Below, one piece after another: positions 1 through 7,500 of a stretch of 9,837 nt of DNA; the stretch's first letter is position 1, and each line of letters opens with the position of its first letter. This stretch comes from Clostridiales bacterium (GTDB lineage: Bacteria > Bacillota > Clostridia > Christensenellales > Aristaeellaceae). The DNA is taken from positions 1 through 9,837 of the forward strand of contig JAAZAQ010000387.1 of the NCBI GenBank assembly GCA_012514225.1, read 5' to 3'. The notes under the pieces were generated by a model. That model saw only the letters and a list, made by a program, of their open reading frames with translations. It was not told the DNA's origin and made no database searches. The position numbers were made by a program, and so were the translations under genes.

Positions 1-1
1 C

Positions 2-292
2 ATCGCGGTGCTGGCGCACCCGGGCATGAGCCTGAGGGGACGGGAATCCCTGCTGCCGGGCATCCTCAAACTGGGGCTGGACGGCATCGAGGCCTACAGC
101 AGCTACCACACCCCGGAACAGGCCGCGACGTTTGAGGCAGTCGCGAAGGAGCGCCGCCTGCTCGCCACCTGCGGCAGCGACTTCCACGGGAAAAACAAGC
201 CCGCCGTCCGCATCGGCGGCGCGGTGTTCGCGCCGGGCACGGACAAGGAGGCGGTGGGGCGGGCGGCCAGGCGGGCCCTCCTGGCGCAGTAG
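2..292 (+). CDS. PHP-domain phosphoesterase, C-terminal part (YciV/RNase AM-like)
   Basis: This is the last 96 codons of a gene that enters from the left edge; the reading frame is open from base 2 and ends at a TAG. Three PHP-family signatures are visible: a metal-ligand segment LAHPG near the visible start, the segment GIEAYSSYHTPEQ in the middle, and GSDFHG about 40 residues before the end, which supplies the late Asp and His metal ligands. The combination of HTPEQ and GSDFHG is typical of the YciV family, which includes the 3',5'-nucleoside bisphosphate phosphatase / 5'-3' exoribonuclease RNase AM. The protein is expected to be a cytosolic metal-dependent phosphoesterase acting on nucleotides or short RNA. 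The gene is convergent with the ABC importer operon and separated from it by one hairpin. The family call is firm; the exact substrate is inference because the N-terminal metal-binding half is missing. Confidence 0.8.
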   Translation: MAVLAHPGMSLRGRESLLPGILKLGLDGIEAYSSYHTPEQAATFEAVAKERRLLATCGSDFHGKNKPAVRIGGAVFAPGTDKEAVGRAARRALLAQ

Positions 293-316
293 CCGGGTAT
301 TGGAAACACGGATAAA

Positions 317-340
317 CGGCCGGGGATTCGTCCCCGGCCG
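317..340. terminator. Bidirectional hairpin between convergent genes
   Basis: A perfect 10-bp stem (317-326 with 331-340) closes a TTCG tetraloop on the + strand. It sits between the stop of the PHP gene at 292 and the stop of the ABC ATPase at 363, which are convergent. On the minus strand the stem is followed by TTTAT, a short T-rich stretch, so it fits best as the terminator of the importer operon. On the + strand no T-tract follows, so termination of the PHP transcript here is less certain. Confidence 0.7.
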
Positions 341-362
341 CGTCAGTTCCGCCCGCGTGCCG

Positions 363-965
363 TCAGCCGGCCGGCTTCAGGCCGCCTTCCGCGGGCGGGG
401 GCAGGCGGACGATGTCCGCGCCCAGCAGCCGCGCCTCCCCCGGGTCGTGGGCGACCATCAGCAGGGCCCTGCCCGCGTTCAGGCGCAGGATGGCGCCCGC
501 CGTCCGCTCCCGCGTGTCGGCGTCCAGGCCCTTGAAGGGTTCGTCCAGCAGCAACGCGTCATAGTCCGCCAACAGCGCCCGCGCGATGGCCACGCGTCGT
601 TTCATGCCGCCGCTGAAGGAGGAAACGGGCTTGCCCGGCTCATCGGACAGCCCCAGTTCCGCCAGCAGCTCCGCGGCGGCCGTGTCCCGGCGGCGACCGG
701 TCACCAAGCGCAGATTGCCTTCCGCCGTCAGGTGCTCCAGCAGACGGTCCTCCTGGAACACGGCGCTGAGCCGTCCGGGCGCCTCCACGCGGCCTTCATC
801 CGGGCGTTCCAGGCCCAAAACCAGGCGCAGCAGCGTGGTCTTCCCGCAGCCGGAGGGGCCCATCACGCAGACCGCGCCGCCCTCCGGGACCCGCAGGTCC
901 AGCCCCCGCAGCGCCCAGCGGCCGCCGTAGCGGCGGCCCGCCTGGTGAAGGACAATCGCGCTCAC
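363..965 (-). CDS. ABC importer ATPase, SsuB/TauB type
   Basis: This is the ATP-hydrolysing subunit of an importer of the nitrate/sulfonate/taurine family. All ABC elements are present in 200 residues: Walker A GPSGCGKTT (36-44), Q-loop Gln71 in VFQEDRLL, signature FSGGMKR (117-123), Walker B LLLDEP (138-143), D-loop GLD, and H-loop His173. The early Q-loop Q-E-D-R-L-L is characteristic of the SsuB/TauB branch. At 200 residues it is shorter than typical SsuB proteins (about 240-260) and ends soon after the H-loop. I chose the GTG start at 965 because it overlaps the permease stop (GTGA) and precedes the first beta strand. The same frame stays open up to 1244, but that segment is the antiparallel shadow of the permease. 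A GGAAGG lies 11 bases upstream. It is the last gene of the importer operon. Confidence 0.88.
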   Translation of the reverse strand: MSAIVLHQAGRRYGGRWALRGLDLRVPEGGAVCVMGPSGCGKTTLLRLVLGLERPDEGRVEAPGRLSAVFQEDRLLEHLTAEGNLRLVTGRRRDTAAAELLAELGLSDEPGKPVSSFSGGMKRRVAIARALLADYDALLLDEPFKGLDADTRERTAGAILRLNAGRALLMVAHDPGEARLLGADIVRLPPPAEGGLKPAG

Positions 966-1720
966 AGCCGCGCCAGCCTTCCGGACAGCAAAGCCGCCCC
1001 GCGCCTGAGCAGGAAGGCCGTCAGCGCGTTGAGCAGCACGATGATAACCGTCCAGGCGAAGAGGTCGGCGGTGTTGTAATTGACCTTGACGCTGTAGAGC
1101 GCCTCGCCGATGGTGCCCCGCGGGATGCCGATGACCTCCGCCGCGACGCCGCTTTTCCAGCACAGGCCCAGGGCGGTGACGGCGCCGGCGCGCAGGAAGG
1201 GCAGCAGCTGCGGCAGGTCCACGTACAGCAGGCGGCGGCCCCACGGCGCCCTGAACACGCGGGCCATCTCACTGAGCGCCCGGTCGCGCCGCTGCAGGCC
1301 CTCCAGGGTGTTGCCGAACAGGACGGGGAAGCCGATGACGAAGCACACGAAAGTCGAAAGCCACCGGGAGGACACCAGCAGGATGGCCAGGATGGCGAAA
1401 CTGGCGACAGGCACCGCTCGGGCGGCCGAGAGCAGGGGCGACACCAGCGCGCTGACGAGGGGGGAGCGGCGGCACAGCGCGGCCAGGGCCACGCCAAGGG
1501 CGAAGGCGGACAGAAAGCCCAGCAGGATGCGCCCCGCCGAACGCAGGGCGGTCAGGTAGGTGGCGGGCTGGGACAGCAGGCGCGCCAACGCCCGCAGCAC
1601 GGACAGGGGCGAGGCCAGCAGGAACTCGTGCCCCACCGCCATGGCCAGCAGCTGCCAGACAGCCAGCCACAGCAGGGCGGCCAGCGCCCGGTATCCCGCC
1701 CGGCACGCGTCAGGGGACAA
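962..1720 (-). CDS. ABC importer permease, SsuC/TauC type
   Basis: This is the inner-membrane channel subunit of the importer, 252 residues from a TTG start at 1720. It is strongly hydrophobic with about six membrane segments: one at the N-terminus (LAALLWLAVWQLLAMAV), several in the middle, and a final one around WTVIIVLLNALTAFLL. The cytoplasmic EAA-type coupling loop for the ATPase is seen as SEMARVFRAPWGRRLLYVDLP. The start is uncertain. An ATG at 1786 is in frame, but it would overlap the binding-protein gene by 77 bases and would add an Arg/Pro-rich tail unlike family members. The next ATG, inside the first membrane helix, would remove that helix. The TTG gives an 11-base overlap and the usual family length, but no clear Shine-Dalgarno sequence precedes it, so translation may be coupled to the binding protein. 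Substrate unknown. Confidence 0.85.
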   Translation of the reverse strand: MSPDACRAGYRALAALLWLAVWQLLAMAVGHEFLLASPLSVLRALARLLSQPATYLTALRSAGRILLGFLSAFALGVALAALCRRSPLVSALVSPLLSAARAVPVASFAILAILLVSSRWLSTFVCFVIGFPVLFGNTLEGLQRRDRALSEMARVFRAPWGRRLLYVDLPQLLPFLRAGAVTALGLCWKSGVAAEVIGIPRGTIGEALYSVKVNYNTADLFAWTVIIVLLNALTAFLLRRGAALLSGRLARL

Positions 1721-2642
1721 AGTAAAAGGCGTCGTCGGGCGCAGCGCCGCCCACCGCGTCCGGGTTCTGCGCGAACAGCACGGCATAGAAGGCTTCCAGC
1801 TCCGCCTTCATCTCCGCCCCCGTGATGAGCGTGATGCCACAGTGTGGCAGGGCCTTCTCGGCGGGGCCGGCGTCCAGGATGCCGAAGCGCCCGACGAGCG
1901 CGGCGGCTTCCTTCACGTTTCCGTTGACGAAGGCGGCGGAGGAGGCGTTGGCTTCCAGAAAGCGGACGACCTCGTCCTGCCGCGCGTCCAGCGCCTCGCT
2001 GCGGGCGACGGTGACGCCGGTGATGAGCCGGCCCTGGCCCAGGTCTTCCCAGGCCCGGTTCAGGTCCAGGGCGACGCGCAGGCCCGGGTTTTTAGCCAGC
2101 GCCAGCGCCACGAAGGGCTGGGGCAGCATCGCCAGGCCCTCCGGGTCGACCAGCAGCGCGGCCAGCGCCTCGGCGTGCTCGGCCTTCCAGACGACCTCCA
2201 CGCCCTCCACCCCGGCCTGGCCCAGGAGGTGGGACAGGACGTACTCCGGTGTGGAAGCCTTGCCGCTGGCGTAGAGCCTGCGCCCGGCCAAATCCCCCAG
2301 GCTGCCGACCTTGCTGCCGTTCTCCAGGACGTAGAGCACGCCCAGGGTGTTGATGCCCACGGCCCGCAGCGCGCCCTTTGTGTTCTGGTACAGGACGGCC
2401 GCCAGGCTGACAGGGATACAGGCCAGGTCCAGTTGGCCTTTCACCAATTCCGGCAGCAGCGCGTCGGGGCTGGCGAAGAGTGAAAAGGCGTAGGCGTCAC
2501 CGCCCTCGCTGTCCGCCATCAGCTTGACCAGCCCCATCGCCGTGGGGCCCTTGAGCGCGCCTACGCGCAGGGGCGCGGCCTGGGCGGAAGCGAGGGACAG
2601 GAGCAGCAGGGCCGCCAGGAGCAGCGCCAGGAATCTTTTCAT
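1710..2642 (-). CDS. ABC importer substrate-binding protein (NMT1/SsuA-like)
   Basis: This is an exported periplasmic-type binding protein of 310 residues. It starts with a clear signal peptide (MKRFLALLLAALLLLSLASAQA). There is no lipobox cysteine, so cleavage by signal peptidase I after Ala is expected rather than lipoprotein anchoring; in a Gram-positive cell this leaves retention unexplained. The mature part begins LRVGALKGPTAMGLVKLM and includes GVLYVLENG, STPEYVLSHLLGQ and ALDLNRAWEDL, a pattern I recognise from clostridial binding proteins of the nitrate/sulfonate/taurine importer superfamily. It ends in a PDDAFYF motif. The ATG at 2642 is preferred over the ATG at 2657 because AAAGG lies 7 bases upstream of it and the signal peptide then starts directly with Met-Lys-Arg. 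It is the first gene of the importer operon, 56 bases after the hydrogenase stop. The ligand cannot be predicted. Confidence 0.87.
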   Translation of the reverse strand: MKRFLALLLAALLLLSLASAQAAPLRVGALKGPTAMGLVKLMADSEGGDAYAFSLFASPDALLPELVKGQLDLACIPVSLAAVLYQNTKGALRAVGINTLGVLYVLENGSKVGSLGDLAGRRLYASGKASTPEYVLSHLLGQAGVEGVEVVWKAEHAEALAALLVDPEGLAMLPQPFVALALAKNPGLRVALDLNRAWEDLGQGRLITGVTVARSEALDARQDEVVRFLEANASSAAFVNGNVKEAAALVGRFGILDAGPAEKALPHCGITLITGAEMKAELEAFYAVLFAQNPDAVGGAAPDDAFYFVP

Positions 2643-2660
2643 CGCTTTGCCTTTCATGGA

Positions 2661-2686
2661 AAGGGCCGCGCGCTCGCGCGGCCCTT
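2661..2686 (-). terminator. GC-rich hairpin between hydrogenase and importer genes
   Basis: An 11-bp perfect stem (2661-2671 with 2676-2686) has a 4-base loop. On the minus strand it follows the hydrogenase stop codon and is followed by only TTTCC, then directly by the ribosome-binding region of the binding-protein gene. The stem is strong but the T-tract is poor, so it may be a leaky terminator or an RNA-processing/stability element. I found no convincing promoter for the importer between 2643 and 2760. Confidence 0.55.
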
Positions 2687-2698
2687 GGTGCGGAGCGG

Positions 2699-4534
2699 TC
2701 AGTCCTCCCTGGGGCCCAGCCGCTCGTTGTACTTGCCGCGCGGGGTGTAGTGGGTGTGGAGCAGCTCGTGGGACTTGTGGCTCAGCGGCTCCAGCAGGAA
2801 GTCGGTATAGAGCTTCTTGATGGCGGGGTTCTCGTGGGACTTGCGCAGCTTCTTGGCGCTGTCCACGTCGTAGAGCCCCTGGGCGCGGCTGGCCCAGGCG
2901 GTGCGCAGGGTGCTGCGCGGCTGGCCGCCGCCGGTCACGCAGCCGCCGGGGCAGCCCATGACCTCGATGAAGTGGTAGCCGCCCTCGCCTTTTGCCACCT
3001 GCTCCATCAGTTCCTTCGCGCCCACGAAGCCGCTGGTCACCGCCACCCTGGCCGTGAACCCCTCCAGGAAGTCGTACTGGGGCAGGCAGTTCTCAAACTT
3101 GAACTCCGCCTTCTTGATGTGCTCGTGGCCTTTCTCGCTGGAGGCGCGAAGGTGCTCCAGCGGCATCTCCCGCCCGGTGACCAGCTCGTAGACGGTGCGC
3201 ATCGCGGCTTCCATGACCCCGCCGGTGACGCCGAAGATGTCCGCGGCGCCGGTGGAGAGGCCCAGGGGCAGGTCGAATTCGCTGGGCTGCAGGTTTTCAA
3301 AGTCGATGCCGGCCTCGCGGATCATGCGGGCCAGCTCGCGCGTGGTCAGCACCGCGTCCACGTTGCGGCAGCCGTCGTTGACCATTTCCGGCCGCTCGAT
3401 TTCGAACTTCTTGGCCGTGCAGGGCATGATGGACACCACGTAGAGGCTTTTGGGGTCCACGCCCAGCCTGTGGGCGTAGTAGGACTTGATGACCGCGCCC
3501 AGCATCATGTGGGGGGACTTGCAGGTGGACAGGTTGGCCGTGTAGTCCGGGTAGAAGTGCTCCAGGTACTTGATCCAGCCCGGGCTGCAGGAGGTGATCA
3601 TCGGCAGCACGCCCTTGCCGTTCTTGATTGCGGCCTTGGCGCGCTCCAGGAACTCCGTGCCTTCTTCCAGGATGGTCAGGTCGGCGGCGAAGTTGGTGTC
3701 GAAGATGTCGTCGAAGAGCATTTCCTTCAGCGCCGTGGCCAGCTTGCCCGTGACCGCCTGGCCCGGGGTCATGCCGAACTCCTCGCCGATGCCCACGCGC
3801 ACCGCCGGCGCGACCTGGACGACGACGCGCAGGGCGGGGTCGTTGATGGCGTCCCAGACCTTCTGGATGCTGCTGGTCTCGCTCAGCGCGTTGACCGGGC
3901 AGGCCGCCACGCACTGGCCGCAGTTGGTGCAGTCCATCTCCTCGATGTTCAGCCCGGAGGCGGGGCCGATGACGGTGGAGAAGCCGCGCCCCTGCGCGTC
4001 CAGCACGCCGATGCCCTGCACGTGGCCGCACACGCTCACGCAGCGGCGGCACTGGATGCACTTGGTGGTGTCGCGGGTGATGGAGGGGGTGACCTCCACG
4101 CTGCCCGGGGACAGCTCCCCGCGGAAGCGGTGGCTGGTGATGCCCAGGGTGCGCGCCAGGGTCTGCAGCTCGCACTGGCCGGAGCGCTCGCAGGCCAGGC
4201 AGTCCTGGGGATGGTCGGACAGCAGCAGCTCGCAGTTGATTTTCCGGGCCTGGCGCACCTTGGCGGTGTTGGTGCGGACGACCATGCCGTCCTTCACCTT
4301 GACCATGCAGCTGGCGACCAGGGTTTTCATGCCCTCGACCTCGACCATGCACATCCGGCAGCCGCCGAACTGGTGGATGCCCTCCAGGTAGCAGAGGCTG
4401 GGCACGTAGATGTTGTAGTCCTGCGCGGCCTGCAGGATGGTCTGCCCCTCCTTCGCCTCGATGTCCTTGCCGTTGATGTTGAGCCGGGCGACGCCGGGTT
4501 TCGCCTTTTGCTGTTTCACGTTGACCTTTTCCAT
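2699..4534 (-). CDS. hydA: [FeFe] hydrogenase catalytic subunit (HydA/HndD type)
   Basis: This cytosolic subunit carries the H-cluster and interconverts H2 with protons and electrons. Its 611 residues hold, in order: a plant-type [2Fe-2S] domain (Cys48, 59, 62, 76), a His/Cys-ligated [4Fe-4S] site (His108, Cys112, 115, 121), two ferredoxin [4Fe-4S] motifs (Cys159/162/165/169 and Cys202/205/208/212), the H-cluster domain, and a small-subunit-like tail ending near LLHTHYTPRGKY. H-cluster motifs are L1 TSCSPGW (314-320), L2 MPCTAKKFE (370-378) and L3 MGCPGGCVTGGGQP (526-539). L1 has Ser317 where monomeric enzymes have the proton-relay Cys, and L3 has MGCPGGC instead of MACPGGC. The domain set matches subunits of trimeric NAD(P)-linked bifurcating hydrogenases. 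The start at 4534 is set by AGGAGG six bases upstream, embedded in the last codons of the preceding hydB; the gap is 3 bases, so translation is probably coupled. Confidence 0.96.
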   Translation of the reverse strand: MEKVNVKQQKAKPGVARLNINGKDIEAKEGQTILQAAQDYNIYVPSLCYLEGIHQFGGCRMCMVEVEGMKTLVASCMVKVKDGMVVRTNTAKVRQARKINCELLLSDHPQDCLACERSGQCELQTLARTLGITSHRFRGELSPGSVEVTPSITRDTTKCIQCRRCVSVCGHVQGIGVLDAQGRGFSTVIGPASGLNIEEMDCTNCGQCVAACPVNALSETSSIQKVWDAINDPALRVVVQVAPAVRVGIGEEFGMTPGQAVTGKLATALKEMLFDDIFDTNFAADLTILEEGTEFLERAKAAIKNGKGVLPMITSCSPGWIKYLEHFYPDYTANLSTCKSPHMMLGAVIKSYYAHRLGVDPKSLYVVSIMPCTAKKFEIERPEMVNDGCRNVDAVLTTRELARMIREAGIDFENLQPSEFDLPLGLSTGAADIFGVTGGVMEAAMRTVYELVTGREMPLEHLRASSEKGHEHIKKAEFKFENCLPQYDFLEGFTARVAVTSGFVGAKELMEQVAKGEGGYHFIEVMGCPGGCVTGGGQPRSTLRTAWASRAQGLYDVDSAKKLRKSHENPAIKKLYTDFLLEPLSHKSHELLHTHYTPRGKYNERLGPRED

Positions 4535-4537
4535 GCC

Positions 4538-7500
4538 TTACCTCCTGTCACATCTCAGGCAGCGGGTGGCTTCGGCGACCGCGTACAGTTTCCGGTAGCC
4601 GCGGTTGACTTCGCGGAAGCCCAGGGTGCGCGTCTCCGGCGCCAGCTCCTCCAGCGGGAAGCGGCCGTACTCGGCGCTGTCCTCGTCGGTGACCGCGGGG
4701 GGAATCTCAATCGGGCGGCCCTTGTTGAGCTTGCCGCTGCCGCCCAGGTACAGGTCGATGCTGCTGGCGGCCTTCTTGCCGTCGGCGATGGCGGCGATGG
4801 CGGTGTCCGGCCCGCGGGCCAGGTCGCCGCCGGCGAAGACGCCCTCGATGGAGGTCATCAGGTTGTGCTTGGAGGTGACCAGCGTGCCCCAGGCGGTCAA
4901 TTCGACGTCCTGAGCGGTGATGAAGGGGAAGTCCGCGTGCTGGGACACGGCCGGGATGACCATGTCGCAATCGATGACATACTCGCTGCTCCGGATTCGC
5001 TGGGGGCGCGGCCTGCCGTTGGCGTCGTAGTCGTTGAGCTCCATCCGCTGGCACTCCAGGCCCCGCACCCTGCCCTTGTCGTCGCCCAGCACCTGCATGG
5101 GCGAGGCCAGGGTGACCAGCTCCACACCTTCCTCCAGCGCTTCCTTGATTTCGCGGCGGTCGGCGGGCATGTCCTCCCGCTCCCGGCGGTAGATGACGGT
5201 GACTTTTTCCGCCCCCAGGCGCACGCAGCTGCGCGCCGCGTCCATGGCGGTGGAGCCGCCGCCGATGACCACCACGCGCTTGCCCACCTTGACCCGGCGG
5301 CCGGAGCGGATGTCCTTGAGGAAGGGCAGGCCGTGGTAGACGCCCTTGAGCCCCTCCCCGGGGATGCCCACCTCGTTGGGGAACTGGGTGCCGGTGGTCA
5401 GGTAGATGGCCTGGTAGTTCTCCCTGAGGTAGTTGAAGGAGATGTTGCGCCCCACCTCGGTGTTCAGGTGGATGTGCACGCCCTCCTGCTCGATAAGCTT
5501 GATTTCATGCTGCAGGATGTCCTCCGGCAACCGGTACTCGGGGATGCCGTAGGCCAGGGTGCCGCCCGCCTGGGACTGGCTCTCGAACACGTCCACCGTA
5601 TAGCCCAGGCGCGCCAGGTAGTACGCGCAGGTCAGCCCGGAGGGGCCGGCGCCCACGACGGCGACCTTCTTGTCGTTCATGGGATACTTGATGTCGTCCA
5701 CATAGCTTTCCGCGTGGTTCATCGCGTAGTCGGCCACGAAGCGTTTCAGGTCGCAGATGGCCAGCGCCTCGTCGCGGGAGGAGCGGCGGCACTTGTCCTC
5801 GCAGGGATGGGTGCACACGCGGCCGCAGACCCCGGGGAAGGGGTTCTCCTGCCGGATGAGGTTGTAGGCGTCGACGAAGCGGCCGTTCTGGATGAGGGCC
5901 ATGTAGCCCGGCACGTTGATGCCGGCGGGGCAGGCGTTCTGGCAGGGGGAGATGAACATGTTGGTGCACACCCCCGCCTCGCAGCGATGCTCGCGGATGT
6001 GGTCCTCAAACTCGTGCATGAAGAAGCGCAGTGTGGACAGCACCGGGTTGGGCGCGGTCTGCCCCAGGCCACACATCGCGGTCTCCTTGATGTTGCCGGC
6101 CAGCTCATTGAGCAGCTGCAGATCCTCCTCCCGGCCCTCCCCGCGGGTGATGCGCTCCAGGATTTCCAGCATCCGCTTGGTGCCGATGCGGCAGGGCACG
6201 CACTTGCCGCAGGACTCGTCGCGGATGAAGTCCATGAAGAAGCGGGCGGTGTCCACCATGCAGGTGTCCTCGCTCATCACCACCAGGCCGCCGGAGCCCA
6301 TGATGGCGCCCAGGGCGGTCAGCGCGTCGTATTCCAGGGGGGTGTTGAGGTTTTCCCGGGTGATGCAGCCGCCGGAGGGCCCGCCGATCTGCGCGGCCTT
6401 GAACCGGCCGCGGCGCGGGACGCCGCCGCCGATTTTGTACACCAGGTCGCCCAGGGTATAGCCCATGGGCACCTCGGCCAGGCCGGAATAGCGGATGTCC
6501 CCCGCCAGCGCGAAGACCTTGGTGCCCTTGGACTTCTCCGTGCCGAAGGAGGCGAACCAGGCGCCCCCTTCCTTGAGGATGGCGGGCACGTTGGCGAAGG
6601 TCTCCACGTTGTTGATGATGGTCGGGCAGCCGAACAGGCCGCTTTCGAAGGGGAAGGGCGGCTTCTGGGTCGGCTCGCCGCGCAAGCCCTCCACGGAGTG
6701 CATCAGCGCGGTTTCCTCGCCGCAGACGAAGGCGCCCGCGCCAATCCTGATTTCCAGGTCGAAATTGAAGCCGCTGCCCAGGATGTTTTCGCCCAGCAGG
6801 CCGGCCTCGCGCGATTTCTCGATGGCGACGGACAGGCGCTCCACCGCGATGGGGTATTCCGCGCGGATGTAGACGTAGCCCTTCTGGGCGCCGATGGCGT
6901 AGGCGCCGATGATCATGCCCTCGATGAGGCCGAAGGGGTCGGACTCGATGAGGGAGCGGTCCATGAAGGCGCCGGGGTCGCCCTCGTCGGCGTTGCAGAT
7001 GATGTATTTGTCGCCCTCGCGCGCCTTGTAGCCCGCCTCCCACTTCAGCCCCGTGGGAAAGCCGCCGCCGCCGCGGCCGCGCAGGCCGGAGAGCTTGACC
7101 TCCTCCACGACCGCCTTGCGCTCCATGGAAAGCGCCCTGGCCAGCGCCTCGAAGCCGCCGTTGGCGACCGCGCTCTCCAGCGAGGCGTAGTCCACCTTGC
7201 CGCAGTTGCGCAGCGCGATCTTGACCTGCTCGGAGAAGAAGGGGACGTCCTTCATCAGGGGGATGTGCCGGCCGGTCTTCTCATCCAGGAAGGTGTACTC
7301 CTCCGGGATTTCACCCACGATGACGTGGCGGCCCAGGATGTCCCGCGCCATGTCCGGGGTGACCTTGACGTAAAGGACGCCCTCCGGCTCGATATACACC
7401 AGCGGGCCCATGGAGCACATGCCCATGCAGCCGGTGAAGGTCAGCCGGACCTTGTCCCCCAGCTTGTTCTCCTCAATGAACTGCAGCGCGGCGTCCCGGG

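Noticed and set aside
132..1079. A 315-residue + strand open frame spanning the PHP gene end and the ABC ATPase.
   Set aside because: It is Arg/Ala/Gln-rich, lacks domains, and is the shadow of two real convergent genes.
966..1244. N-terminal extension of the ABC ATPase frame up to an ATG at 1244.
   Set aside because: It lies wholly within the permease gene, its translation is Arg/Ala/Pro-rich with no similarity to ABC proteins, and the GTG at 965 gives a normal start.
1721..1786. ATG start of the permease at 1786.
   Set aside because: It overlaps the binding-protein gene by 77 bases and adds a basic, proline-containing tail absent from the family; the TTG at 1720 gives the normal length, though this remains the least certain start in the window.
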